Source: JANQGH01 sp039030175
Lineage (GTDB): Bacteria > Pseudomonadota > Alphaproteobacteria > DSM-16000 > Inquilinaceae
Assembly: GCA_039030175.1 (NCBI GenBank)
Contig: JBCCER010000087.1
Span: 1-17,533, forward strand
Length of the DNA stretch: 17,533 nucleotides
Reading direction: 5' to 3'
In this document: positions 7,220 to 15,172 of the stretch, one piece after another
How positions within the stretch are numbered: the first letter of the stretch is position 1
How the letters are laid out: every line of letters starts with the position of its first letter
The notes under the pieces: generated by a model
What the model was told of the DNA's origin: nothing
The model's input: the letters and a program-made list of their open reading frames with translations, nothing else
Databases searched by the model: none
Position numbers and translations under genes: made by a program

Positions 7220-7517
7220 GGATGATCCTCTTCGTCACCGCGTGAAAGGCCTCGCGAAACGCCGCCTCGTCGGCTGCCTCAATCGCCTCTACCGCATCCG
7301 CCTTATTGCGCACCGGCGTCCCGCGCACCCGCCTGGCCACCGCCCTAAGCTGAGGCCAGGACAGCATCCGCCAATCGTCGGCATCGCTGGCGGTGGCGGC
7401 CTCGGAAGTGTCCGCCGTGCCATCGCCCGCCAGGTAGGCCCGCCGCATCGCCCGGATCGCAGCCCGATCCTCGCCGGCCTGCAGCCGCGCCCGCCGCCGC
7501 TCTTTCCAACCGCGCAT
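7203..7517 (-). CDS. Small phage protein of unknown function after the capsid gene
   Basis: A 104-residue protein from the ATG at 7517. The frame is open upstream to 7670, but that part runs through the capsid gene's 3' end and the terminator, so the later start is preferred; its Shine-Dalgarno is weak. The N-terminus is very basic (MRGWKERRRARLQAGEDRAA). The C-terminal part has WPQLRAVARRVRGTPVRNKA, which resembles short SAP/HeH-like helix-extension-helix motifs (a tentative reading). A head-to-tail or decoration accessory role is possible. It is the first gene after the capsid terminator, so its level should depend on read-through. Confidence 0.55.
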   Translation of the reverse strand: MRGWKERRRARLQAGEDRAAIRAMRRAYLAGDGTADTSEAATASDADDWRMLSWPQLRAVARRVRGTPVRNKADAVEAIEAADEAAFREAFHAVTKRIIHGADR

Positions 7518-7530
7518 CGGATTGTCTTTC

Positions 7531-7560
7531 AAAAAAGAGACGGCGGCCCAAAGGCCGCCG
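7531..7560 (-). terminator. Intrinsic terminator after the major capsid gene
   Basis: On the minus strand, stem CGGCGGCC / GGCCGCCG with a TTTG loop, then TCTC and six T. This is a textbook rho-independent terminator, starting 21 bases past the capsid stop. It should reduce transcription into the connector and tail genes and raise the capsid-to-tail ratio. Confidence 0.88.
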
Positions 7561-7581
7561 CTCAAAGTCACCACGTCACCG

Positions 7582-8538
7582 CTAGCCCAGCTTGTGCTTG
7601 AAGGCCACGATGCGGACATTCTTGGGCTCGTAGACCCGCGTCCAGTTGGTGGTTGTCGCAAGCTCCGCATTGGTTGCCGAAACCCCGGCCGGCGTGCCGA
7701 TCCATTTTACCCCGCGCGGATGCAACACGAACCGCCGACGGTTGACGATGTATTCCGTACCGCCCCCGGCCAGCTCGTCCCGGTCGACCGCCGCCGGCAC
7801 CTTGGGCATGCCTTCCGCATAGCCAATCGCCCCGGTCGGGAACAGGTAGGTGGTGTAGACATCCGTCGCCACCGGCATGCCGTCATCCACGATCAGCCGC
7901 TTGCCCATATAGGTCGCGATCGGCGTGCCGGTCTGGCTGTCGGGCAGGAAGTCGATCAAATCCTGCTTCTTCATCACCGTATAGGTGGCCGAATGCACCG
8001 CCACGGCGGTCAGATCGTCCTGATGGTCGCCCAGCTTGGCGGCCGCATCGATGAAGGCCTCCGCATCGAAATTCTCCGCCCCACCGGTGAGGCCGGAGAT
8101 ATCCAGCACATTGTCGGTCATGTTCGCCGCGCCCATCGCGCCGGCCAGCACCGAGATCAGCACGTCTTGAAACCGCCGCGCCCAATAACCGGCGAACAAC
8201 TCGCCGATCGCCTGCATCGGGTCGCTGCCGGCCATGTCACCCGACAGGTCCGAGGCGCCGAACACCTTGCCCCGCTGCAACACGGCGGCAATGTCACGCT
8301 CGGAATTGATCTTGTTGACGGTCAGGTTCGCCGCATCGTCGATCACCTCGTCCGCACCAGTCAGATCCTGCCAAAACGGCATATTGACCGTGCTGCCGCC
8401 CATATTCGGGCCCAGCACATCCTGCAGGTCCGAGATGATGCCGCTTTGAAACACGGCGCTCTTCGCGGCCGTGCGCTCGATCACATATTGACGCCAAACG
8501 TCAGGGACGAAGACGTCCGAAAGCAATGTCGCAGCCAT
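7582..8538 (-). CDS. Major capsid protein (Gp13-like family)
   Basis: A 318-residue protein from the ATG at 8538, with Shine-Dalgarno AAGGAG 8 nt upstream. Early residues FVPDVWRQYVIERTAAKSAVFQSGI, GGSTVNMPFWQDLTGADEV and later a long central domain (AVHSATYTVMKKQDLIDF, TYMGKRLIVDDGMP) match the Gp13-like major capsid family of HK97-fold proteins. The C-terminus carries RRRFVLHPRGVKWIG. It has no fused protease and is made with a separate scaffold, as its neighbour shows. A stop codon of a short upstream frame overlaps its start (TGATG). The antisense acetyltransferase-exporter cassette separates it from the scaffold gene, so late transcription must cross about 2.2 kb of opposed genes to reach it. 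Confidence 0.92.
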   Translation of the reverse strand: MAATLLSDVFVPDVWRQYVIERTAAKSAVFQSGIISDLQDVLGPNMGGSTVNMPFWQDLTGADEVIDDAANLTVNKINSERDIAAVLQRGKVFGASDLSGDMAGSDPMQAIGELFAGYWARRFQDVLISVLAGAMGAANMTDNVLDISGLTGGAENFDAEAFIDAAAKLGDHQDDLTAVAVHSATYTVMKKQDLIDFLPDSQTGTPIATYMGKRLIVDDGMPVATDVYTTYLFPTGAIGYAEGMPKVPAAVDRDELAGGGTEYIVNRRRFVLHPRGVKWIGTPAGVSATNAELATTTNWTRVYEPKNVRIVAFKHKLG

Positions 8539-8654
8539 CAGGCATGCTCCTTCTCAATTAGGCTGTTGTCAGAAAGTCCCGTCCACAGCCCACCGGGCGT
8601 CTGACCGGAAATGCCCGCCACCGGCGGGGTGAAAATGGTTGCGTCGCCGCCCAT
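8538..8654 (-). CDS. Possible 38-aa upstream frame or gene remnant coupled to the capsid gene
   Basis: A short frame from the ATG at 8654 (open to 8747) ends in TGA overlapping the capsid ATG as TGATG. Its sequence (TPPVAGISGQTPGGLW, then LSDNSLIEKEHA) looks protein-like, and its last codons contain the capsid ribosome site. It may be a real small gene coupled to the capsid gene, or the 3' remnant of a gene cut by insertion of the plus-strand cassette. The family is unknown. No Shine-Dalgarno is convincing. Confidence 0.35.
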   Translation of the reverse strand: MGGDATIFTPPVAGISGQTPGGLWTGLSDNSLIEKEHA

Positions 8655-8712
8655 CTCGGGCGAGGAGTGGTGGAGCCGTTCGGCAACACGCGCCAACCCA
8701 AACGAGAGCCAG

Positions 8713-9174
8713 ATGACCAAGACCACCCAGATACGCCCGCTTGCCAAATCCGACTACGACCAATGGCGCCCGCTTTGGGATGGCTACAATAAGTTCTACG
8801 AGCGCGTCGGCCCAACGGCTCTGCCCGAGGAAGTAACCAGCGCCACCTGGTCCCGCTTCTTCGATGCCTACGAGCCCATGAATGCGTTTGTAGCGGAGCG
8901 GGACGGCCGGCTCGTCGGCCTCGTCCACTACATCTTCCACCGCAACACCACGATGCTCGGCCCCATCTGCTATCTGCAAGACCTATTCACCGACGCATCG
9001 ACACGCGGCCAAGGTATTGGCCGAGCCCTCATCCAGGCAGTCTACGACCGCGCCGCGGAGGTCGGCTCCCCTCGTGTCTACTGGCTCACCCACGAGACCA
9101 ATCACACCGCGATGACCCTGTACGACAAGGTCGCCACCCGCTCGGGCTTCCTCCACTACATGAAGAATATCTGA
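8713..9174 (+). CDS. GNAT-family N-acetyltransferase
   Basis: A 153-residue protein from the ATG at 8713; the frame is open upstream, but that part lacks family features. The acetyl-CoA-binding motif A is clear: LQDLFTDASTRGQGIGRALI, with the RGQGIG pyrophosphate loop. Motif B follows as YWLTHETNHTAMTLYDKV. This is the usual layout of a single-domain GNAT enzyme that transfers acetyl from acetyl-CoA to an amine in the cytoplasm; the substrate cannot be told. It is antisense to the head genes and followed after 72 bp by an exporter gene, so the two probably form a cargo operon. Pairing of acetylation with efflux suggests detoxification of a small amine-bearing compound, which is inference. Confidence 0.88.
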   Translation: MTKTTQIRPLAKSDYDQWRPLWDGYNKFYERVGPTALPEEVTSATWSRFFDAYEPMNAFVAERDGRLVGLVHYIFHRNTTMLGPICYLQDLFTDASTRGQGIGRALIQAVYDRAAEVGSPRVYWLTHETNHTAMTLYDKVATRSGFLHYMKNI

Positions 9175-9246
9175 CCTGCTTCGATGGGCGCTGATCTGCC
9201 GGCTCAATTGGTCTAAGCAATAGGCCCACCTCCACGGAGCCTCCGG

Positions 9247-10446
9247 TTGACCGCGCCTCAGGGCAAACCACCCCTTAAGCTGGGCGAATTCATCACGCTG
9301 ATGGCGGCGATGATCTCGTTCGTCGCCATGTCGACCGACGCTATGCTGCCCGCCCTGCCGGAGATCGGCGCCGATCTCGGCGTCGCCGGCAGTAACGATG
9401 CCCAACTCATCGTGCCGTTGCTCGTGCTCGGCATGGCGATCGGTCAGCCCGTGTTTGGTCCCCTGTCCGACAGTTACGGCCGAAAACCGGCCATCGCCGG
9501 CGGTATGCTCCTATTCCTCATCGGATGTGCCATGTCGATCCTGGCGGAGGATTTAACGATCATGCTCGCCGGCCGCCTGCTGCAAGGCATCGGTCTTGCC
9601 GGCCCGCGTACGGTCGCAGTGGCGCTGATCCGCGATCAGTATGAAGGCCGAGCCATGGCCAGAATCATGTCCTTCATCATGGCCGTCTTCATCCTGGTGC
9701 CGGCCATGGCCCCCGCCATGGGGGAGGGCATTCTGCTCTTCGCTCACTGGCGCTGGATTTTCGTCATGTTCGCGGTCGCCGGGGCGCTGGTGCTGACCTG
9801 GTTCTTGATCCGTCAGCCGGAAACACTGGTCCCAGAAAAACGCGCACCCTTCACCCTGCGCCGCATCGCCGTGACGGTCGTGGAAATCGTCCGCATTCGC
9901 GCGACACTTGGCTACACGATCGCCATTGGCTTCGTCTTTGGCAGTTTCTTGAGCTATCTCAGCTCCGCCCAGCCGATCTTTGACCTTCAATACGGCCAGG
10001 GCGACTGGTTTGCGCTCTATTTCGGCCTATTGTCCCTGGCCATCGGCGCCGCCTCAATCGTCAATGCCAGGCTGGTCATGCGCCTGGGCATGCGCACGTT
10101 GACCCGCGCCGCCGCTGGTGGGCTCACGGCCCTGTCCTGCATCTTCCTGGTGACCACTGCTTTCATGCAGGGCGATCCGCCCTTCTGGGCCTTTTTGATC
10201 TTCCTGATGCTGGCGTTCTTTTGCTTTGGCTGGCTGTTCGGCAATCTCAACGCCCTGGCCATGGGTCCCTTGGGCCATGTCGCCGGCACCGGCGCCGCCC
10301 TGGTCGGCTCGCTGGCCACGATCATCTCGGTCCCACTCGCCATCGCCATCGGCCAAGCGTTCGACGGCACCATCCTGCCTCTCATCGCCGGCTTTGCCGT
10401 CTTCTCTGGCGCAACACTACTGTTCAGCATCTGGGCCGGCCGCTAA
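9247..10446 (+). CDS. Bcr/CflA-type major facilitator drug exporter
   Basis: A 399-residue protein with about 12 hydrophobic segments. The start is TTG at 9247 with GGAG 7 nt upstream. First-helix motif AMSTDAMLPALPEI is typical of the Bcr/CflA (12-TMS DHA1) drug:H+ antiporters. The MFS motif GPLSDSYGRKPAI lies between helices 2 and 3, and GRLLQGIGLAGPR in helix 4. These proteins sit in the inner membrane and export drugs such as bicyclomycin or chloramphenicol; the substrate here is unknown. It is likely cotranscribed with the GNAT gene. An exporter inside a phage head operon is unusual and looks like transferred cargo. Confidence 0.92.
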   Translation: MTAPQGKPPLKLGEFITLMAAMISFVAMSTDAMLPALPEIGADLGVAGSNDAQLIVPLLVLGMAIGQPVFGPLSDSYGRKPAIAGGMLLFLIGCAMSILAEDLTIMLAGRLLQGIGLAGPRTVAVALIRDQYEGRAMARIMSFIMAVFILVPAMAPAMGEGILLFAHWRWIFVMFAVAGALVLTWFLIRQPETLVPEKRAPFTLRRIAVTVVEIVRIRATLGYTIAIGFVFGSFLSYLSSAQPIFDLQYGQGDWFALYFGLLSLAIGAASIVNARLVMRLGMRTLTRAAAGGLTALSCIFLVTTAFMQGDPPFWAFLIFLMLAFFCFGWLFGNLNALAMGPLGHVAGTGAALVGSLATIISVPLAIAIGQAFDGTILPLIAGFAVFSGATLLFSIWAGR

Positions 10447-10595
10447 AGGCGGTAGCGCCCGGACCTTAAAGCAAAAGCGGGATAATTAAGCGGACATGTC
10501 GCCTAATTGTCCTCTCCTCCTATCGCTTACCGCGCTCCAATCCACACTCGCGACAGAATTCGGCGGCCAAGATCACCGCCTGACCATTCACCCAA
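10447..10595. other. Gap between exporter gene and inverted-repeat element
   Basis: About 150 bases with no supported gene. No clear terminator with a T-run follows the exporter stop. Short frames here are extensions of a 113-codon minus-strand frame that crosses the inverted-repeat element and is not convincing as a gene. Confidence 0.4.
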
Positions 10596-10874
10596 ATATC
10601 AAGGACCATTGATAATGACTCATGTGACCGCGTTGTCTTGTCGGCTGGATAGGCGCGCGATGCGCCGTGGTGTGGATGCACCACAAGCGGCGCGCCCCAA
10701 GAGAGCTTCCTGGGCAGCCAGCCGACAAGACAACGCGGCCTTCGGTGGGGCCAGATCGCTCCACGGCCGTGTTGCGCCGCTTGCCCGATGCTAAAGCATC
10801 GCGCTGCGCGACGCGCCTTGCCGTGAACCGATTTGGCCGCCATCACATGGGTCATTATCAACGGTCCTTGGTAT
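10596..10874. mobile_element. Structured inverted-repeat element of about 270-280 bp (MITE-like)
   Basis: The ends 10596-10627 and 10843-10874 are inverted repeats, 29 of 32 bases matching. A perfect 21-bp inverted repeat (10628-10648 with 10718-10738) abuts the left end inside. Within it is GTGGTG/CACCAC (10667-10684), and GGCGCGC/GCGCGCC also pair. On the right side GCGGCC (10735-10740) pairs with GGCCGC (10835-10840), and CGATGC-TAAA-GCATCG forms a hairpin at 10786-10801. A TA dinucleotide flanks each end, which could be the target duplication of an IS630/Tc1-like process, though this is weak. No transposase is present. The right end carries the stop codon of the scaffold gene. A highly structured RNA or palindromic repeat family is the alternative. 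Confidence 0.65.
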
Positions 10875-11622
10875 AAGACCCGCTCCCCGCCGCTGCCTGC
10901 CGCAACCGCTCGGCCCGTCCCGGGTCCTCGCGCTGCAGCCGCATCTGCTCGGTCAGATTAAACCCCTGCCCCTTGGCGAACGGATTGCTCGGCCCCGCCA
11001 GCGGCGCGCCGCCAGGTTTGGCCTCCGCCCCGCCGCCGCCGCTCTGAGGCGCCGCAACGAAATGCCGGCCCGCCTCGCCGTCGGCCCAACTCTTTATGAA
11101 ATCGGGGATCTCGTCGCCATCGATCAGCGCCCTGCCCTCGACGATCTCCGCCTTGTGCTGGCGTAGCAACAGCGCCTTGGCCGCGTCCATTAGGCTCGGC
11201 GCCACCTGGGCCTGGCTTAGCGCCGCAGTCAGCCCGTTTTCGACCAAAAGCGTATGCAATTGCCGCTCGGCCGCGTCCGCCCGGTCCAGCGCCTTGTCCA
11301 ATTCCTGCCGCCGGCGCTTGGCCGCCCGCCGCTCGATCTCGCCCTCGTCCAGCGCGCCGCGTTCTTTCAACCGCGCATACTCCGCGCGCTCGAACTCGTC
11401 CGGCCAGCCTGCCAACCGCTCATTGGCCCGGTCCAGCGCCCGCCGCGCCTCCTTAACCTCCCGATCCAGCCGATCGGCCGTGTGCTTCAACGTCCGAAAC
11501 GCCGGATGTGCCTTGGGCTCGGTCAGCGACAGCACGAACTGGCCATCCTCCTCGCGGTAGTACCCGCGCAAGGGCTCAGCGACGTCGTCGAGGCTGTCGA
11601 GAACGGTGGTTAGGGTTTCCAA
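10858..11622 (-). CDS. Capsid scaffolding protein
   Basis: About 254 residues. The preferred start is TTG at 11622, which has GGAAAG 7 nt upstream; TTG at 11637 is also possible and no ATG is available nearby. Order: short N-terminal region with LDSLDDVAEPLRGYYREEDG, a long charged coiled coil (residues about 45-130, rich in R, E, K, A, L), a Gly/Pro/Ala linker, and a C-terminal helix with NLTEQMRLQREDPGRAERL. The last is the typical capsid-binding tail of phage scaffolds, whose role is to guide procapsid assembly and then leave. The stop codon lies inside the inverted-repeat element, so the final residues may have been replaced by the insertion. The capsid gene should follow directly but is displaced by the antisense cassette. 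Confidence 0.85.
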   Translation of the reverse strand: METLTTVLDSLDDVAEPLRGYYREEDGQFVLSLTEPKAHPAFRTLKHTADRLDREVKEARRALDRANERLAGWPDEFERAEYARLKERGALDEGEIERRAAKRRRQELDKALDRADAAERQLHTLLVENGLTAALSQAQVAPSLMDAAKALLLRQHKAEIVEGRALIDGDEIPDFIKSWADGEAGRHFVAAPQSGGGGAEAKPGGAPLAGPSNPFAKGQGFNLTEQMRLQREDPGRAERLRQAAAGSGSYTKDR

Positions 11623-11685
11623 AGCGGCGCTTTCCAAAGGTGTGTGTAGACCGTTGCGACCCTCATCTCCAACACCCGCACAGGA

Positions 11686-13116
11686 TTAGATCGTCGTTTG
11701 CGGACTATTGCCACCTGCCAACCGCTCCGCCTCTTCCTCAAAACTCAAATCATCCCGCACCAATTCACCTTGCTTTAAGGCTTCGAAGAACGTTCGCCGG
11801 CTGACCCCGCCGCCCTGCAGCGCCGCCATCCAGGCCGTGAGTTCCTGGGCGGTCATCGGTGAAGGCATGAAATCGCGGTTGAGGGTGACGGAGGCCTCGC
11901 CGCTAAGGCCGCCCCAGTCCAGCATGGTGGTCAGGACAGATGTCAGCGCCTGGCCGACGCCGTTGGCCAGCGCGGCCAAGATCGAGGCTTCGCCCGCGGT
12001 ACGCAGGGCCAGGGTCTCGGCCGCTTCGGCCTGGCGTTTTTCCGGCGCCAGCATGCGCGCGCCCAGGGCCGCCATCTGGGCCTCCTTGGCCTCGCGCCGC
12101 CGCTCCAGCCCTTCCAGCCCTTGGCCGGTGAATTCCAGCAAGCCGACTGTTACGTCCTTGTCCGGCGAGTGCCACAGCTCGGTCGGCCCGACGGAGGTCG
12201 GCGCGTAGTCGTCGTCGACGCCGAACACGTAAGGAGTCGGCAAGGCGACGAAATGTGCGCCATGTTCCAGATCGGCCAGCGTGCGATAGTGCGACAGGTT
12301 GAGATTGACCAGGTCCAGGAGCAGCGGTCGGTCGATCTCCGGCGTCAGGCCCCGCGCGCCAATCGGGAAGAACGGAATGCGCCCTAGCGGCTGCCCGCGC
12401 TTCAGCGGCCGGATCTCATCGGCCAGCCGCCAGCCACCATCCGCCCCCGGCCGATAAAGTCGCTGGCGATAGCCGTCATCATCGAGATCCAGCACCCGGA
12501 TCTGGTCGACGCTCGCGCGGCCGAACTCGTCGCCCGAGGCCGGTACGGCCACGCTCTCACGCAACCGCACCTGGCTGATCACCGTGGCGTTGCCGCGCTG
12601 GCCAAGCCGGAGGTCGAGGATGTCTTCGGCCCGATAGGCCCGCGCGAAGGGCCGCATGTTGGACTGGGCCGCGTCGGCGCGTGTCACGATCTCATCGCTC
12701 GCCCTTGGCATGTCCACCAGCAGCCCGACGCGGGTCACGGTCAGCACTTCCGCGACCACCGTCTCGGCCAGCCGCGTGAACGGCGTACCGGCCAGATCGA
12801 TGTCCGCCAGCCAGGCCCCAGCCGGCGCCGGCGCGCTCACCACGGGCGTTTTTCGAAAGATCAGCCCCGCCAGCCCATCGATGGTTCGCCGCGTGGCGTT
12901 ATAGAACCCAGCGCGTCGCCGATAGCCGTCATAGGCCGCAAGATCCTGCCCGCCGAGCCTGGGCAGATAGCGCTCGCCCGCCGCAAGTACGGCCTCCTCG
13001 CCTAAGGCCACATCGCGGCACTTACCCCATAGATCATGGGCCGCGTTGTACTCATCCGAAGGCGCGGCGACCGAGGCCAGACTCGCAGAAGACACACCTG
13101 TTGAGGTTGCCGCCAT
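11686..13116 (-). CDS. Portal protein (DUF4055 family)
   Basis: A 476-residue protein from the ATG at 13116, which overlaps the terminase stop (GTGATG); AGGGA lies just upstream. A GTG at 13119 would add one residue. Features: RRRAGFYNATRRTIDGLAG then LIFRKTPVV, VLTVTRVGLLVDMP, AEDILDLR, and LGRIPFFPIGARGL followed by PLLLDLVNLNLSHYR. These are the hallmarks of DUF4055 phage proteins, which act as the dodecameric portal through which DNA is pumped. A glutamate- and alanine-rich helical stretch (ERRREAKEAQMAALGARML) is the likely crown or stem helix. It lies directly between terL and scaffold, the standard place for a portal gene. Confidence 0.9.
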   Translation of the reverse strand: MAATSTGVSSASLASVAAPSDEYNAAHDLWGKCRDVALGEEAVLAAGERYLPRLGGQDLAAYDGYRRRAGFYNATRRTIDGLAGLIFRKTPVVSAPAPAGAWLADIDLAGTPFTRLAETVVAEVLTVTRVGLLVDMPRASDEIVTRADAAQSNMRPFARAYRAEDILDLRLGQRGNATVISQVRLRESVAVPASGDEFGRASVDQIRVLDLDDDGYRQRLYRPGADGGWRLADEIRPLKRGQPLGRIPFFPIGARGLTPEIDRPLLLDLVNLNLSHYRTLADLEHGAHFVALPTPYVFGVDDDYAPTSVGPTELWHSPDKDVTVGLLEFTGQGLEGLERRREAKEAQMAALGARMLAPEKRQAEAAETLALRTAGEASILAALANGVGQALTSVLTTMLDWGGLSGEASVTLNRDFMPSPMTAQELTAWMAALQGGGVSRRTFFEALKQGELVRDDLSFEEEAERLAGGNSPQTTI

Positions 13117-14600
13117 CACGTCCCTGCCAGCTTGCGCACACGCACCCGGCCGCTCCTGGCAGCCAGCACGCGGTATCGAGTTTCGTCGGCCACATGGTCC
13201 TCCGCATCTGTATCGATATCGTCCGGATCGTGGGCGCTGCGCGCCAGCACCGGCACGGTCCGGATGAAGTGCCGGCAGGTGTCGAATACGAACAGGCCCG
13301 GCTCTTCCATCGGCGCCGCCATCGCGGCCTTTAGCCGTCGCCGGATTGCTTCCCAGCCCCGCGCCCGGCTGCCCGGCGACTTATCCGCCGCCAGCCAGCG
13401 CACACCGCAGCGCGCCTGGATCTCCGCCGGGCTGTCCGCATTGGTCTCGTCATAGATCGAGCTGTCGGCCGGCCCCGGCTTCACCCGCTCAGCGATACCC
13501 AGCTCTTGCTCACGCCGCAAAATCCCGCGCGCGATTTCGCTGTCGACCAGCCGGCCGCCTTCATTGGCCCGCCCGTTCCAGCCATACCATTCGGCGATGC
13601 GGACCAGCGTGCCACGTGGAAAGGACCGTCGCCTGCTGTCCGGCAACACCACATCACTGCCGTCGCTTTCCGCCCACCAGCCCACCGAAAACGGCTTGGC
13701 CGAACCCCAGTCGAACGACCGATCGACGCGCCATGATCGCGGCACCGCGAACGGCGTCAGCACATGGACTGATTTGTCCCAAACATCGTCGAACATGCCG
13801 CCGGCGACCACATCCCAATCGCCATCCAGCCAAGCCTTACGCTTGTTCGCATCGCCAATCGATTGCAGCGTTTGCAGATAGCCCGGATCGCTGGCTAGCA
13901 GCATCTTGTTCTCGGTGATCGAACCGAAAATCGCGACCCGCTCACGCCCGCCTTCGCCCCCGATAACTGTGCCTGACGGCGCAGGATCGATGAACCGGGC
14001 CTTCACCCAATTGTGCCCGACGCCATACGGATTCGTCGTCGCCCGATAGCGCCGCGGAAGCCCCGGCCGCGAAGACCGGCACAGAGTGAGAAAATCCTCG
14101 TAGGGTCCACCATCGGCCCACTTGGTCAGCTCCTCCCAGCCAATCCACGGATACTCGTGACCGTGATATTTCCAATAATCATCAGCGCGCTTAACAACGC
14201 GAAACAGGAGCTCCTCACGCTCAGGAAAGCGCCATTTGTAATGCGCATGGCTTTCCAGAAAGCGAGCGCCCGGAAAGATCGCCGGAAACCAGCGCTTGGA
14301 TTTGGTGACGACGTCATCCAGATCCTTGTATTCGCGCGCGAGCAGCAGCCCGCGCCAGGCCGTCCCAAAGCCCCGCCCGACATCGCGCGCGAAATCCATC
14401 AGCAGCGCCTCGGTCTTTCCGGGCCCGCGCGTACCATGATAGAGCGCTTCGAACACCGGGCAGGACAGAAAAAGGGTCTGCGACCCGGGCTGCGGCGACC
14501 AGATGACATTAGGCGCATGGTACTTACCGCCCCGATCTATTTCCTGCCCCGCAAAAGGCACCTTCCTGCGCTCAACGTCATCCGACGATTTGTCGAGCAA
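13116..14600 (-). CDS. terL: Terminase large subunit
   Basis: The packaging motor ATPase and nuclease. The Walker A loop is YHGTRGPGKTEALL and the Walker B-like strand is YPWIGWEEL with catalytic Glu. The nuclease half has the three acidic positions of the RuvC-like fold: FDWGSAKPF, PGPADSSIYDE and DAEDHVADETRY. The frame is open up to an ATG at 14822, but the part before 14690 overlaps terS in another frame and is low-complexity Gly/Arg/Lys. A start downstream is therefore likelier; TTG at 14600 (GGGA upstream) is offered here and GTG at 14561 is another option. From the first conserved block (IWSPQPGSQT) onward the protein is standard. It ends overlapping the portal start. Confidence 0.92.
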   Translation of the reverse strand: MLDKSSDDVERRKVPFAGQEIDRGGKYHAPNVIWSPQPGSQTLFLSCPVFEALYHGTRGPGKTEALLMDFARDVGRGFGTAWRGLLLAREYKDLDDVVTKSKRWFPAIFPGARFLESHAHYKWRFPEREELLFRVVKRADDYWKYHGHEYPWIGWEELTKWADGGPYEDFLTLCRSSRPGLPRRYRATTNPYGVGHNWVKARFIDPAPSGTVIGGEGGRERVAIFGSITENKMLLASDPGYLQTLQSIGDANKRKAWLDGDWDVVAGGMFDDVWDKSVHVLTPFAVPRSWRVDRSFDWGSAKPFSVGWWAESDGSDVVLPDSRRRSFPRGTLVRIAEWYGWNGRANEGGRLVDSEIARGILRREQELGIAERVKPGPADSSIYDETNADSPAEIQARCGVRWLAADKSPGSRARGWEAIRRRLKAAMAAPMEEPGLFVFDTCRHFIRTVPVLARSAHDPDDIDTDAEDHVADETRYRVLAARSGRVRVRKLAGT

Positions 14601-14686
14601 CCGGGATTGATCCCGCCGGTCGTCCGACTTAGCCGTTATCGCCCTACCGCCATCGACTTCTTCAGAGCCAGAGGAGGCCGGCTGAA

Positions 14687-15172
14687 TCAGAGGGCGCTTT
14701 TTGCGCTCCCCACCGACTTTCGTGCCTCGGCGGTTTTTACCGGCTGGGTAAGATCGCCCGCGCGCTGCCCCGCCCGCTGCCGTGCCTGCTCTGCCGCCAG
14801 ATTTGCCGCCTGATCTACCCATGTCTCCAAATCGATCGAGGCAGGCGCGATCAGCACGCCACTGACGATACCGGCATCGACCTGATGGTCATGCCGCTCG
14901 CGATACTTTTCCGGCCGCCGGCTCTTCAGCAGGAACATCAACAGACTGTCGCCACCCGTGGCAACCCGCTCGCGCGCCAAATCCTCCAGCAGGTCGGTCC
15001 CGGCTTCAACCGCCGCATCCCAATCCTCGGCAAACCCCGCATCCTCGGCACGCCATTCTTTCAGCGCTGCCCGCTCCAGCCCAGCCTTCTTGCGTGCGTA
15101 GGTGACGCTGTATCCTTGCTCCAACGCCGTAATGAAGGCTGCTCGCCTTTTTGACGTGCGCTCGGGATGCAT
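14687..15172 (-). CDS. terS: Terminase small subunit
   Basis: A 161-residue protein from the ATG at 15172, with AAGGGG six bases upstream; the longer frame to 15286 is non-family-like. The N-terminal region has a helix-turn-helix: RRAAFITALEQGYSVTYARK then AGLERAALKEWRAED. A helical segment (DWDAAVEAGTDLLEDLARER) and FLLKSRRPEKYRER follow, both common in small terminase subunits that bind pac/cos DNA and stimulate the large subunit. The C-terminus is Ala/Gln/Arg-rich. As the first gene after the two late promoters it begins the structural operon. Confidence 0.88.
   Translation of the reverse strand: MHPERTSKRRAAFITALEQGYSVTYARKKAGLERAALKEWRAEDAGFAEDWDAAVEAGTDLLEDLARERVATGGDSLLMFLLKSRRPEKYRERHDHQVDAGIVSGVLIAPASIDLETWVDQAANLAAEQARQRAGQRAGDLTQPVKTAEARKSVGSAKSAL

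Noticed and set aside
8611..8712. Upstream extension of the GNAT gene
   Set aside because: The added residues have no family match and overlap the leader of the capsid gene; the ATG at 8713 begins the conserved domain.
10520..10861. A 113-codon minus-strand frame covering the inverted-repeat element
   Set aside because: It is made almost entirely of the palindromic repeats and carries no domain; most likely a by-product of the repeat sequence.
10596..10874. Integron attC site
   Set aside because: It is longer than usual attC sites, no GTTRRRY core sites were found at its ends, and no integron integrase or cassette series is present.
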